Both the position numbers and the translations under genes were made by a program. The notes below the pieces were generated by a model that worked only from the letters and a program-made list of their open reading frames with translations, had not been told where the DNA came from and made no database searches. A DNA stretch of 64,000 nt from G016756615 sp050958605 (GTDB taxonomy: Bacteria; Pseudomonadota; Alphaproteobacteria; Rhizobiales; Rhizobiaceae): positions 372,001 to 436,000 of the forward strand of contig NZ_JBJHDO010000001.1 in NCBI RefSeq assembly GCF_050958605.1. The letters run 5' to 3'. Below, one piece after another: positions 7,851-16,088 of the stretch. Position 1 is the stretch's first letter. Every line of letters begins with the position of its first letter.

Positions 7851-8918
7851 TCAACCCCACCAGAAGATCGCTGCGATCAAGATGTAGAGCCCGACCAGCG
7901 CGGCACCGTCGACGACGTCGGCACGTCCATCCACACAGACCAGCGTGACCACAAGAACCGCCAGGGTCAGGGCGATTGCCATGATTGGCGGGATGGCCAG
8001 GGTGAAGGGCGTGTCGCCAAAGAAGACGAAGCTGACTAGGACCAGAAATGGGATCACGGCAACCGCGACTTGGAGTGCGCCGTTCAGCGCCACGCTCACT
8101 GCCAGATCGGCCTTGCCCTGGAAGGCCAGCCGGATTTCGACGATCCCGACGGTGTTGCTGGCGATGGCCACGATAACCAAGCCGGCGAAGGCCTCTGAAA
8201 TGCCGAGCCGTTCGGATGCCGGCTTGAGCGCTTCGATGAACCAGTCCGCGAGGAGGACGGTTGCCACGCCGCAAATCGCCAACAGCAACACCGCCAGGCC
8301 CATAGGCCAGACGTTGGAACGGGCGCGTGCCTCCGGCGGAACCTTGCGTTCGCCGTCACGCAACATGACCCGTGTCGAAAGGGCGAAGACCAGCAGCAAC
8401 GCAATGGCGCAAACGACGGCAAGCTCTTGCTGATGCTGGGCGGCCGGCAGATGCAGCTCGTGCGCAAGCGTCGGCAGCACCAGAGCGGAAACGGCCAGCA
8501 TAAGCAGCACGGAGATCATGCGCGGCGTTCGGCTCTCGAACTTCAGCAGGCCATGACGCTCGCTGCCGACCATCAGGGCAACACCGAGAATCAGCACTGC
8601 CGTGGCCAGGATCGAACCGACCAGGGCGGCTTGCACCACCTCCACCGACCCCGCGCGAAGCGCGAAGATGCAGACGAAAACTTCGGGCAGATTGCCGAGC
8701 GCCGACTGGATCATGCCGGTAGCGGAAGCGCCGAGATGATTGCCGAGCTGGTTGGTCGCCTCGCCGATCAAATAGGCGATCGCCGCCAGGGCGATCGTGC
8801 TGGTGGCAAATACCAGGATAGGTCCGGCATCGATCCAACGCAGGGCTCCGGCAAGGCAGGTGAGCCCGAAAGCGATTGCGACGACGCGTCTCTCGCTGGC
8901 CGTGACGTCCCCGAACAT
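7851..8918 (-). CDS. Sodium/calcium exchanger family (Ca2+/H+ antiporter-like) protein
   Basis: A 355-residue inner-membrane protein with about 11 helices in two homologous halves. The two alpha repeats of the cation/calcium antiporter superfamily are visible: SATGMIQSALGNLPEVFVC in the first half, with the acidic GN-x-x-E core, and ASNTVGIVEIRLAF plus SVALNGALQVAVA in the second. Family members exchange cytoplasmic Ca2+ (or another cation) for H+ or Na+. The ATG at 8916-8918 is preceded by GGGGGAGACAC, a strong ribosome site; the longer open frame to 8960 starts at a weaker site. It stands alone, with spacers on both sides. Confidence 0.82.
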   Translation of the reverse strand: MFGDVTASERRVVAIAFGLTCLAGALRWIDAGPILVFATSTIALAAIAYLIGEATNQLGNHLGASATGMIQSALGNLPEVFVCIFALRAGSVEVVQAALVGSILATAVLILGVALMVGSERHGLLKFESRTPRMISVLLMLAVSALVLPTLAHELHLPAAQHQQELAVVCAIALLLVFALSTRVMLRDGERKVPPEARARSNVWPMGLAVLLLAICGVATVLLADWFIEALKPASERLGISEAFAGLVIVAIASNTVGIVEIRLAFQGKADLAVSVALNGALQVAVAVIPFLVLVSFVFFGDTPFTLAIPPIMAIALTLAVLVVTLVCVDGRADVVDGAALVGLYILIAAIFWWG

Positions 8919-9117
8919 TCGTGTCTCCCCCCATCGAATTGAGGAATACTGGCCCCTCAAGCTTCGACCCGGATGTGCGGGCGCCAGCCGACCTCGAAAT
9001 ATAGCGGCCGGAAACGCTTAGCGGGATGCCACGTCGGCGGCATCCAACTCGTTGGGCGGCGAATGGTGTAAGGTGCCTACCTCCGTCGGCACGACAGCCA
9101 TGCGCCATGCTGCTCGA

Positions 9118-10440
9118 TCAGAGATTGTACTGCTCGCGGGCGTATTTGCCGAGCCCTGCAGCGTCAAGCCTCTCCAAGGGCGCCAGGAACGTCACCTGAA
9201 TGACGCCGGGTGCACGGCCGATCTCGATAGCCCCGTTCACAGTCGCTCGGTTGCGCACCTCCGGCACCGTCATGCCGAGAAGTTTCGCCGCCCGTTCCAA
9301 CCCGTTGTCGATGGCCGCGTTCATGTTGGCCGCCGTGCCGACGACCGAAACCGGAGCCAATTCCTCCAGCCTGTCCATGCCCCACGCCTTCCCAAGACGC
9401 TCCGCTCGGGCGCGCTCGTCGGCATCAAAGGGGCGCGCCAGGGGTGGCAGGTCTTCCAGCAAGGGAAACAGTATGGGCCCGTCGATCGGATAGTTCTTCA
9501 CCACCTCGACCTGAAGGGTGACGCTGCCTGCGACATCCATCGTGTGTCCGGCGATTTCGCCGTCGCCCTGGGCGGCGTGCATGTCGCCCATATAGACGCC
9601 CGCGCCTTTCACCTTCACCGGCGCGATCAGGATCGCGCCGGGCCGAACGGCGTCGATATCCATATGGCCGTCGGTCTTGTGCTCGGCGAGCTGTTCGGCC
9701 GTGATCGCATAATCGTGCGGCGCGCCGACGAGGAAGGCTCCGAAATCGCCCGCATTGTGCGAGTCCGGCATCGGATGAGAGGGCGTGGTTCCGAGCTGCC
9801 CGAGGAAAGGCCGCATCCTTACCATGACGCCCGCCATGTCGGCCGGCGCGAATGTCAGGATCGGATGCTGCACCGACTCGTCCGGCAGGGCTGCGTAGTG
9901 ATGCGCGTCGCGCGCGATCGTCTCCGCCGCCGCTTTCGGCAGGGTGACGCCGACATGGCGGGTCTCGTCGAAGACGACCGTGTAACCATGGACGATCTCG
10001 AAAGGCTTCACCGCGTTGCCGCATTTGTCGCATTTCACCGCATTCTGCCCGATCCCTTCGACATGGGTCTCGGGCCACACCTCGTTGCAGGTGGGACAGC
10101 GCGCCGCGACATAGGGGTCGCCAAGGCAGAAACCCTCCGGGGAGGAATCGTGGCCCGAAGCCGTCGCGATGGATGTGACGGTGATATCGCGGATTCGGAT
10201 CGCGATCCCGTCGCCGGGCTCCGCGCCTTCGACATAGACCGGCTGCGTCACCTCATGCCCGCCCCTCAGGCGCGGCGTGATCATCGGCCCCCAGCAGCCA
10301 GGCGCGGTGTTGGCGATGATGGTGCCGCCATTCTCGACCGGGCCCAACATCGGCGCGGCCGGATCGAGCACACTGTTGGTGAAACCGTGGACGACGACGC
10401 TGCGCCGCGGCGCCGTGATCATTCCGACTTCCTTGTCCAT
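9118..10440 (-). CDS. Acetamidase/formamidase family protein with zinc ribbon
   Basis: A 440-residue member of the FmdA/AmdA family, which hydrolyses formamide, acetamide or related short amides to ammonia and the acid. Recognisable stretches include the N-terminal PGCWGPMITPRLRGGHEV, PMPDSHNAGDFGAFLVGAP, and VYMGDMHAAQGDGEIAGHTMDV, which contains acidic and histidine residues typical of the active site. Unlike the shortest family members it carries a CPTC-x(20)-CDKC insertion near residues 155-185, a probable zinc ribbon. The start at 10440 has GGGAGC 7 nt upstream; the open frame to 10632 lacks support. No amide transporter or regulator lies nearby. Confidence 0.85.
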   Translation of the reverse strand: MDKEVGMITAPRRSVVVHGFTNSVLDPAAPMLGPVENGGTIIANTAPGCWGPMITPRLRGGHEVTQPVYVEGAEPGDGIAIRIRDITVTSIATASGHDSSPEGFCLGDPYVAARCPTCNEVWPETHVEGIGQNAVKCDKCGNAVKPFEIVHGYTVVFDETRHVGVTLPKAAAETIARDAHHYAALPDESVQHPILTFAPADMAGVMVRMRPFLGQLGTTPSHPMPDSHNAGDFGAFLVGAPHDYAITAEQLAEHKTDGHMDIDAVRPGAILIAPVKVKGAGVYMGDMHAAQGDGEIAGHTMDVAGSVTLQVEVVKNYPIDGPILFPLLEDLPPLARPFDADERARAERLGKAWGMDRLEELAPVSVVGTAANMNAAIDNGLERAAKLLGMTVPEVRNRATVNGAIEIGRAPGVIQVTFLAPLERLDAAGLGKYAREQYNL

Positions 10441-10675
10441 GTCGCTGCTCCCTGTTTGATCATCTCTGGCCGCCATTCCGGCAGGCAGCCGCATCGATCC
10501 GATCACATATCGCAACTCTCGACACGCCGACGGATCTCGCGGCCCGCTGTTGTTTTCGAATGGTATGATAGGCCGCCGGGCTAGGCCAGCTTTCATAGCG
10601 TTGCACTGATTCCGGACGCGGCCACCCACCAATCCCGCCGAACTCGTGCCGAGCTTCGGCCGCCGGCTGTGGCAC

Positions 10676-11182
10676 CTACCGCAGGATTCTGTTTGTCATC
10701 AGCCATTTCACGGAGCGCGGCCAGGCGTAGTTCGCGCCCATGCGAAGATCGGTGAATCCCACGGAAACAGGTTTCCCCGTTTCAGCATCAAGGATGCGGA
10801 TGAACATGGTGTGTTCCGTTCGGTTGACGCGCGTCACGACACCCAGCAAGGCAAGGGACGCGCCGTGCTGCTTGGCAATCTTGCCCTCGCAGCCGCTGCA
10901 GTTGCGCAAGCCGTGCGGGGCGGCCGCCTGCACGTCGCTTGCTGGCGCATCGATGACTGTGAAGCGCCCGGACCGGGCGAGCATGTCCTTCGCAACCTGG
11001 GCCGACTCGGACAGATAGCGCCTATCATGCTCATCCGGTGGGATTATTCCCGCCCCGGCGCTCTTGTCCTCCAGCTCGAAAGGAAACACCTCGACCGACA
11101 TCGGCGTGGTCTGCTGAGCGTGTGCAAATATGCAGGTGCCTAGGAGCAACGTCGTCAGGACCGTCAATGTGCAAATGCGCAT
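10676..11182 (-). CDS. Secreted protein, DUF2380/DUF3280-like
   Basis: A 168-residue exported protein with a signal peptide (MRICTLTVLTTLLLGTCIFA, cleavage after AHA). The mature part, with SVEVFPFELEDKS, LSESAQVAKDMLARSGRFTVID, NCSGCEGKIAKQHGASLALLGVVTRV and a strand-rich end, resembles the DUF2380/DUF3280 periplasmic family of unknown function, whose members have a TolB-like nucleotide-independent fold. Two cysteines in CSGC could form a disulfide or bind metal. It is monocistronic and its role is unknown. Confidence 0.65.
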   Translation of the reverse strand: MRICTLTVLTTLLLGTCIFAHAQQTTPMSVEVFPFELEDKSAGAGIIPPDEHDRRYLSESAQVAKDMLARSGRFTVIDAPASDVQAAAPHGLRNCSGCEGKIAKQHGASLALLGVVTRVNRTEHTMFIRILDAETGKPVSVGFTDLRMGANYAWPRSVKWLMTNRILR

Positions 11183-11289
11183 GGTCGTCCTCCCGTCAAT
11201 GTGGCGGCCATCTTACACGGCTTGACGGACCTGTTCACGACCGATGCAGAGGAATCCACGTACTTGGCGTCGCGAGAGCGTGCCGCGCA

Positions 11290-12381
11290 TCATTCCTGCG
11301 GCGCGAACACCTCGCAAGGCGCGGCGATCCCGCGCAGCACATGCGTGCCGAGCGGGATCAGTGGCTGCGTGGTTTCGGCTGCGAAGGCGCCGGAGAGCAA
11401 TACGGTGCGGCCGAGCGGCCGGCACAGGCCCTCCAATCTGGTCACGAGGTTTACCGCAGGCCCGATGGCGGTGAAATCCAGCCGGTCGGCGGTCCCGATA
11501 TTGCCCCACAGCATCTCACCGATGTGCAGCGCCGTGCCGAAGGGCAAAGGCGGCTGGCCTTGCGCGGCGCGGATGCGGTCGAGGTGGTCCATGCCCATGC
11601 GAGCGGCGGTGACGGCTCGGAGCGCCGAATCGCACGCGGCGGCGGCGTCACGTTCTCCGATCGGGAAGATGGCGAGCACGCCGTCGCCGATGAATTTTAA
11701 TACCTCGCCGCCGAAGGCGTGGACGGCACCGGCGATGCGGTCGAACCAGGCGTCTAGCGCGGCGATCACCTCCTTCGATCCGACGGATTCGGAAAGCTCC
11801 GTGAAGCCTCGCAGGTCGGCGTAAAGCAAGGCCGCCCGGATAGTCTCGCCGGGCTCGCGCCGCAGCCGCCCGGCCATCACCTGCGCCGCGCTGCGCCGGC
11901 CGAGATAGGTTTCGAGCAACGCCGCCAGCGTGGAACGGGCGGTCAGCACGCCAAGCGGGGCGGCGGCAAAGCGCGCCACCTGACGCAGTAGGTTCAATTC
12001 AGGCTCGCTGAACGGTCGGGTCACGGCCCAGATGACTACCGCGCAGTCGGGCGTGCCGCCGACGAAATCCTCCTGCATGAAGACAGTACCCAACTCGGCC
12101 AACCAATTGCGACCGATTTGGGTGTGGTCGGTATCATCTGGCTCGCCAAGACCGATGCCGAGCGCCTCGACGACTCTTCCGGTATCGGCCCGCCACAGCC
12201 ATGTGCGTCGCGAGATGATCGGGTGTGGCGCCGCCTGGGTGAGGGCGCCACCGCAGAGCGGCAGGCCGTCTTCGATGAGCCTGACACCGAGCTGCGAAAC
12301 GAAACCATCCGCGCCGGACACGCCGATCGCTTCATCGACCAGGAACGAGAGAGCGGAAGGCAGTTGCATGGCCGCGATCAT
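11290..12381 (-). CDS. Class III adenylate/guanylate cyclase domain protein
   Basis: A 363-residue soluble protein. Residues 1-170 form an N-terminal sensory-like region without a motif I recognise; residues about 185-360 are a class III cyclase domain. Visible catalytic elements: ALLYADLRGFTELSE (first metal Asp), FIGDGVLAIFP (second metal Asp), FGTALHIGEMLWGNIG, and DFTAIGPAVNLVTRLE, which holds the base-selecting Asp and the transition-state Asn and Arg. It should make cAMP (possibly cGMP) from the triphosphate. Rhizobial genomes carry many such cyclases; the input to this one is unknown. No clear ribosome site precedes the ATG at 12381. Confidence 0.88.
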   Translation of the reverse strand: MIAAMQLPSALSFLVDEAIGVSGADGFVSQLGVRLIEDGLPLCGGALTQAAPHPIISRRTWLWRADTGRVVEALGIGLGEPDDTDHTQIGRNWLAELGTVFMQEDFVGGTPDCAVVIWAVTRPFSEPELNLLRQVARFAAAPLGVLTARSTLAALLETYLGRRSAAQVMAGRLRREPGETIRAALLYADLRGFTELSESVGSKEVIAALDAWFDRIAGAVHAFGGEVLKFIGDGVLAIFPIGERDAAAACDSALRAVTAARMGMDHLDRIRAAQGQPPLPFGTALHIGEMLWGNIGTADRLDFTAIGPAVNLVTRLEGLCRPLGRTVLLSGAFAAETTQPLIPLGTHVLRGIAAPCEVFAPQE

Positions 12382-12498
12382 GCAATGATGTCAGTCGCGT
12401 GTCATGAGGGTGCAGCGGCTTTCTTGCCCTCGGCGTCGACTAATCTACATTGCGCTCAGTGCATCAAGAAAATCGCGACCTTCCCGAGGAGGCATTCG

Positions 12499-12933
12499 AT
12501 GACCGAGACGCTTTACAGCGAAATCGAGATCGCGGCCCCGCAAGCGACGGTCTTCGCCTTTTTGACCGATCCCGACAAGATCATGCGATGGCTGGGGAAG
12601 GCGACGGTGGAGGCGCATCCGGGCGGCATCTATCTCGTCAGCGTCGGCGACAGGCACATCGCACGCGGCGAATTCACGGAAGTGATCCCCGTCCATCGCC
12701 TCGCCTACAGCTTCGGCTGGGAGGAACGCGAGGACATGCCCCCGGGATCGAGCCTGGTCGAGATCGATCTCGTCGAGAAGGGCGGGGGCACTCTGGTGCG
12801 CTTCACCCACAGCGGACTGCCGGACGAGAAGGAGCGCGCCGGCCACCAAAAGGGCTGGAGCCATTATCTGCGCCGGCTTGCAATGGCCGCGACCGGCGGC
12901 GACCCGGGCCCGGATATTGGCCCCGAAGCGTGA
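12499..12933 (+). CDS. SRPBCC (AHSA1-type) domain protein
   Basis: A 144-residue single-domain protein of the START/Bet v1-like SRPBCC superfamily: IEIAAPQATVFAFLTDPDKIMRWLG at the N-terminus, GEFTEVIPVHRLAYSFGWE in the centre and VRFTHSGLPDEKERAGHQKGWSHYL near the end are typical of the AHSA1 subgroup, which binds hydrophobic ligands in a deep cavity. The ligand is unknown. GAGGAGG 6-7 nt before the ATG at 12499 decides the start, although the frame is open back to 12118. No ArsR regulator, a frequent partner of this family, lies next to it. Confidence 0.85.
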   Translation: MTETLYSEIEIAAPQATVFAFLTDPDKIMRWLGKATVEAHPGGIYLVSVGDRHIARGEFTEVIPVHRLAYSFGWEEREDMPPGSSLVEIDLVEKGGGTLVRFTHSGLPDEKERAGHQKGWSHYLRRLAMAATGGDPGPDIGPEA

Positions 12934-12958
12934 GCGGTCGCATCAGCTCAACCCTTCC

Positions 12959-13306
12959 CTAATCCAAGAACTCCAGCCGGCGAACGTTGACGTAAAGCTC
13001 TCGGAAATCGCGATCGATCCTGCCGGTCAGTCGAAGCGGAGTCTTGGATGTCACCCTGCGGCCCCGCCAAAGAAGTCTGTCAATTCGGACACGTATTTCG
13101 CCGGTTGCGTCGTGAAACTGATAGTAGCGGTCACGCAGGTGCTTGACGACGAAGCCCTCGAGGGCGACATCCTGGCCTCGCCGTCCCATCCGCGCTTGCT
13201 CGACTGTGGTAATTTGTTGGTGCTTGCTCGGCCCGGCGAACTGGGCGGATGCGCTGTTCACAAGAAAAGCCGATAGGAAAAGCATCACGAGAATTTTCGT
13301 CATCAT
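12959..13306 (-). CDS. Periplasmic OB-fold protein (YgiW/YdeI-like)
   Basis: A 115-residue exported protein: signal peptide MMTKILVMLFLSAFLVNSAS with cleavage near ASAQ, then an about 90-residue domain with EQARMGRRGQDVALEGFVVKHLRDRYYQFHDATGEIRVRIDR, the pattern of the bacterial OB-fold (BOF) family typified by E. coli YgiW. Members are periplasmic stress-tolerance proteins of uncertain ligand. Two adjacent ATGs (13306 and 13303) are possible, with GGAG eight nucleotides ahead of the first. It converges with the SRPBCC gene 25 bp away. Confidence 0.75.
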   Translation of the reverse strand: MMTKILVMLFLSAFLVNSASAQFAGPSKHQQITTVEQARMGRRGQDVALEGFVVKHLRDRYYQFHDATGEIRVRIDRLLWRGRRVTSKTPLRLTGRIDRDFRELYVNVRRLEFLD

Positions 13307-13904
13307 TACCGATGCTCCAATATCCAAGAGAACGGGCGAATCTTGGCTGAATCGATGCCAATGGCCACGTTAGTTTGCTGCAATATGCCCCCAACTTGCG
13401 TGGATCATATAACGGAGAAACCTGGATGGGCGAGAACTGTCGCCTCAACAACTGTGAATAGTCGACAGCTGACCCGGCAATGCCTTTCACTGCCACGTTC
13501 AATACCCGCAAATGACTCGGGCGTTGGTGGTAGGTTCGGAGACGGTCAGGGATAGGCCAGCACCAAAACCGGACCAATTTCAGTTACTTAGACCATCGAT
13601 TAGAAAACGCTGGAATTTGCGGGGGAGCCAACTGGTGAATGGTGCCCAGGGGCGGGCCGTCCTCTTGTCCCCATAGAGAATTGAAATCCCTATCTTTTTT
13701 CAATCGCCTGTGGTCGCTTGTGTAACACCTGCGTGCACGTTCTTCAATGGTCTCCTCGGCAGCGCAGAATGGTTCAAAGGGCGACGGAGCATCGCACATG
13801 CTTCCAAATGTTTTGGAGCAAAAGTCCGAAGGAGCCGTTCAACGGGGGAAGCACTTAGTCGTCCCCCCGTACCGCCCGTACCGGGTGCCCAGATGTGCGA
13901 ACGG
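13307..13904. other. Intergenic stretch holding the left attachment repeat
   Basis: No credible gene here. The first 330 bp belong to the chromosome; from 13638 the remnant element begins with the left copy of the 18-bp direct repeat. The rest up to the stop of the 216-aa gene shows nothing I recognise. Confidence 0.5.
13638..13655. repeat. Left attachment-site repeat
   Basis: AATGGTGCCCAGGGGCGG is identical, over 18 bp, to 15758-15775. In the right copy the last 16 bp are the 3' end of tRNA-Phe. The identity ends abruptly on both sides, as expected for att sites made by integrase-mediated insertion. Confidence 0.8.
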
Positions 13905-14555
13905 CTACTGACGTCGTTTGGCATGGAAGATCAATTCCAGCGCCGCTTGAACGTCGTCCTCATCTGTGATCTTGAACCGCGTGTTGCCTCTATCGTCTTT
14001 AACGGGCAGCTTTGCCATTGGCTCGAAGTGTTCAACCTGTCCGCGTACTGTGATCGACAGCTGCGCCACGCGAGGCTGGACAATGACATACCAAAAGTTA
14101 TCGGGCGTCTCGCTGAAGTTGCGTGAGAGGCCGCGCTTGAGGTCTCCGGGCGAACGCTGGCGTACGGCTGCCAGCAAGGCAGTCGCCGCTCGCTGCATCG
14201 GTTCGGGCAGGAGCTTCTTGGTCATGCGAAGAAACTCCCTGTCACCTGGACCGTAGGTCTGTGGGATTGCCGCAAGCGCGGCGATAGATGCGGGCCGTTC
14301 CTCCGGCCCCACGGCAGCGGCTACCGCGATCGTGTCCGGTTTGGTGCCGACGTTTAGCGCGACCGCATCATCGATCTCGAATTGAAGAGTTTCGCTGCCC
14401 GCATCGAAGCTGCAGCTCTTCAGGAGGATGACGCTGCGCGCTCCCGTCGAGTGCGCTGGTGTGCCGAAGAGGCGCACTTGGTGGGGAGGCATCTCGAACT
14501 TCCACACACCCTCTCCGATGCACGTCGCGTTCTTTGCAGTGATAGTAAGACTCAT
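13905..14555 (-). CDS. Hypothetical protein, cargo of the tRNA-Phe element
   Basis: A 216-residue soluble protein, MSLTITAKNATCIGEGVWKF..., with no signal peptide or membrane helix. The N-terminal 90 residues are strand-rich; the middle (GPGDREFLRMTKKLLPEPMQRAA) is helical; the C-terminal part reads DNFWYVIVQPRVAQLSITVRG then LPVKDDRGNTRFKI and ends in a helix with basic tail KRRQ. I do not recognise the family. The start at 14555 has GGAG six nucleotides upstream; an open frame continues to 14711 through the palindromes and is not credible. It diverges from the resolvase gene, and the overlapping palindromes just upstream imply its own repressor-type control (inference). Location in a tRNA-bounded element suggests horizontal acquisition. 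Confidence 0.65.
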   Translation of the reverse strand: MSLTITAKNATCIGEGVWKFEMPPHQVRLFGTPAHSTGARSVILLKSCSFDAGSETLQFEIDDAVALNVGTKPDTIAVAAAVGPEERPASIAALAAIPQTYGPGDREFLRMTKKLLPEPMQRAATALLAAVRQRSPGDLKRGLSRNFSETPDNFWYVIVQPRVAQLSITVRGQVEHFEPMAKLPVKDDRGNTRFKITDEDDVQAALELIFHAKRRQ

Positions 14556-14570
14556 CGTTCGCTCCTTCGC

Positions 14571-14601
14571 AGATAGATTTCTATCTGCGCAGATAATCTG
14601 C
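14571..14601. promoter_or_regulatory. Overlapping palindromes, candidate operator
   Basis: Three perfect palindromes overlap within 31 bp: AGATAGATTTCTATCT (14571-14586), ATCTGCGCAGAT (14583-14594) and GCAGATAATCTGC (14589-14601). They begin 16 bp upstream of the 216-aa gene start. Repeated CAGAT/ATCTG half sites suggest cooperative binding of a dimeric repressor. No regulator gene lies inside the element. Confidence 0.5.
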
Positions 14602-14621
14602 AGATTGTCAAAACCAGAGAG

Positions 14622-14733
14622 CTGTGCAGGACGTGTGTCCGGTAGGGTATAGCTCAACGGGCAGAGCAGAAGGTGGCCGAAAGGGTGTCCGTAGGGGTTG
14701 GCTTCGATCAACGGACATCTTGCACAGCGGACA
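14622..14733. promoter_or_regulatory. Candidate res site of the serine resolvase
   Basis: TGTCCG occurs at 14636-14641 and 14686-14691 and its complement CGGACA at 14712-14717 and 14728-14733. TGTCCGT (14686-14692) and ACGGACA (14711-14717) bound a 32-bp dyad. CTGTGCA (14622-14628) is mirrored by TGCACAG (14721-14727). Clustered dyads of this size directly ahead of a resolvase gene are what a multi-subsite res locus looks like. The piece 14648-14666 also resembles a tRNA D-arm, probably by chance. Confidence 0.45.
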
Positions 14734-14760
14734 GAACCCTAACAGTCAGGAGATCAGTCC

Positions 14761-15399
14761 GTGACCAAGACCGTCCTTTATGCTCGCGTGTCGACCGCCG
14801 ACCAGACGCTGGAGCATCAGCGGACACAGGCCGAGAAGGCGGGCTTCAAGATCGACAAGGTCATTGCCGACCATGGCGTGTCCGGCGTCTCGACCAAACT
14901 TGCCGAGCGACCGGAAGGCAAGCGACTCTTCGACATCCTGCGCCCTGGCGACACCCTCGTTGTGCGATGGGTCGACCGTCTCGGGCGCGACTACAGGGAC
15001 GTATCGGACAGTATCCGCCATTTCATGGGGGAAGGTGTCGTCATCAAGACCGTGATCAATTCGATGGTCTTCGACGGGGCCACCAAAAACCCCATCCAGC
15101 AAGCCGTCAGGGACGCGCTGATCGCCTTCATGGCAGCGACCGCTGAGGCACAGGCCACGGCGACCAAGGAAGCCCAGAAGGCCGGGATTGCCGCAGCCCA
15201 GGCGGGCGACCCGAAGGCGTATCGGGGCAGGAAGCCGAGCTATGACCGGGCGATGTTCGAGAAGGTGACCGGGATGCTCGATCAGAGTGCCGGAGCGTCG
15301 GCTATCGCGGCGGTCACCGGCTTGACGCGACAGGCCATCCTCAGAATCAGGGACGACCGCGCCGGGGCTGAGAAGGCGTTGGCGCTCTGGAGCTTGTAG
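14761..15399 (+). CDS. Serine recombinase (resolvase/invertase family)
   Basis: A 212-residue small serine recombinase. It opens TKTVLYARVSTADQTLEHQ, placing the nucleophile at Ser11 in the standard ARVST motif; VVRWVDRLGRDYRDV carries the catalytic arginines; AAQAGDPKAYRGRKPSYD marks the start of the C-terminal helix-turn-helix, which continues in GASAIAAVTGLTRQAILRI. Length and layout fit Tn3-type resolvases or Hin/Pin invertases. The start codon is GTG at 14761, preceded by CAGGAG. Dyads just upstream form a candidate res site. The gene lies in the remnant element and probably came with a transposon or plasmid fragment. Confidence 0.9.
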   Translation: MTKTVLYARVSTADQTLEHQRTQAEKAGFKIDKVIADHGVSGVSTKLAERPEGKRLFDILRPGDTLVVRWVDRLGRDYRDVSDSIRHFMGEGVVIKTVINSMVFDGATKNPIQQAVRDALIAFMAATAEAQATATKEAQKAGIAAAQAGDPKAYRGRKPSYDRAMFEKVTGMLDQSAGASAIAAVTGLTRQAILRIRDDRAGAEKALALWSL

Positions 15400-15683
15400 C
15401 GACCCAAGCAAGCACGTATGACCGCCTTCGTGCGCGCCGTGGCGGGGTAGCCATGTGCCTGTCGTTCTTTGGCTTCGCGGGGATCGCGCGTCCTCAGCGA
15501 CACGGCGACTGTCTCGGCCTTCGGCCCTACGACGATGCGGGAGAACCCATCCCCTATCGGCACCGTCAGCGCCACACCGCGCGCCTTGTGCAGGACATCC
15601 TGAGGAATGCGCTTCCGCAGTTGGTGAAACGTCGTTCCCTTACGTCGCATTGGACGGGCCATACTCAGCGCCATGTGTCGCAC
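15282..15683 (-). pseudogene. Truncated tyrosine recombinase (N-terminal part of integrase)
   Basis: The frame begins MARPMRRKGTTFHQLRKRIP (ATG at 15662; open to 15683) and runs through VGPKAETVAVSLRTRDPREAKERQA. This is the N-terminal arm-binding domain (DUF6538 type) of phage-like tyrosine integrases, in which the arm is normally followed by a core-binding and a catalytic domain of some 250 residues more. Here the similarity stops near 15440; the remainder of the frame to 15282 runs antisense through the resolvase gene and is not integrase. The catalytic R-H-R-Y residues are missing, so it is inactive. Position beside tRNA-Phe and orientation towards the element fit the original integrase of the island. 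Confidence 0.75.
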
Positions 15684-15759
15684 CTTTGTGTAACAGTCCG
15701 GCGACAGAAAGTCTCAACATTCCAAAGAGTTGTGCGATTTAAAGGCCATATGGGGACAA

Positions 15760-15835
<76 letters not shown>

Positions 15836-16088
15836 CTCTCGCGGAAGGGAGGCCTTCCGGAATGTCGTGGAGCGGTGGGCACCGCCCCGAAAGCGCGTGG
15901 GTTATAGCACGTGATTTTCGCCTGTCCAGCGCCTGCCGAACGATTTGCGCGAGTTTTGTGACGACGAAGGGGGAGCCCATGAAAAGAAGGGTTTTACCCT
16001 GCAACGGCGAGGATCTTTTGCCGTTGCGTCATGTTCGAGGAAACAATGCAGGTTGTTGCCGACAGGTTCGAATCGCGACGGCCGCCAG

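Noticed and set aside
9052..10584. Long plus-strand frame of 510 codons
   Set aside because: It is exactly antisense to the formamidase/acetamidase gene, has arginine- and histidine-rich composition, and no ribosome site. Typical of GC-rich shadow frames.
14643..14741. Possible tRNA gene in front of the resolvase
   Set aside because: The D-arm-like part is convincing, but no anticodon stem with a 7-nt loop and no standard T-loop can be formed at normal spacing. Mentioned only as a possible fragment.
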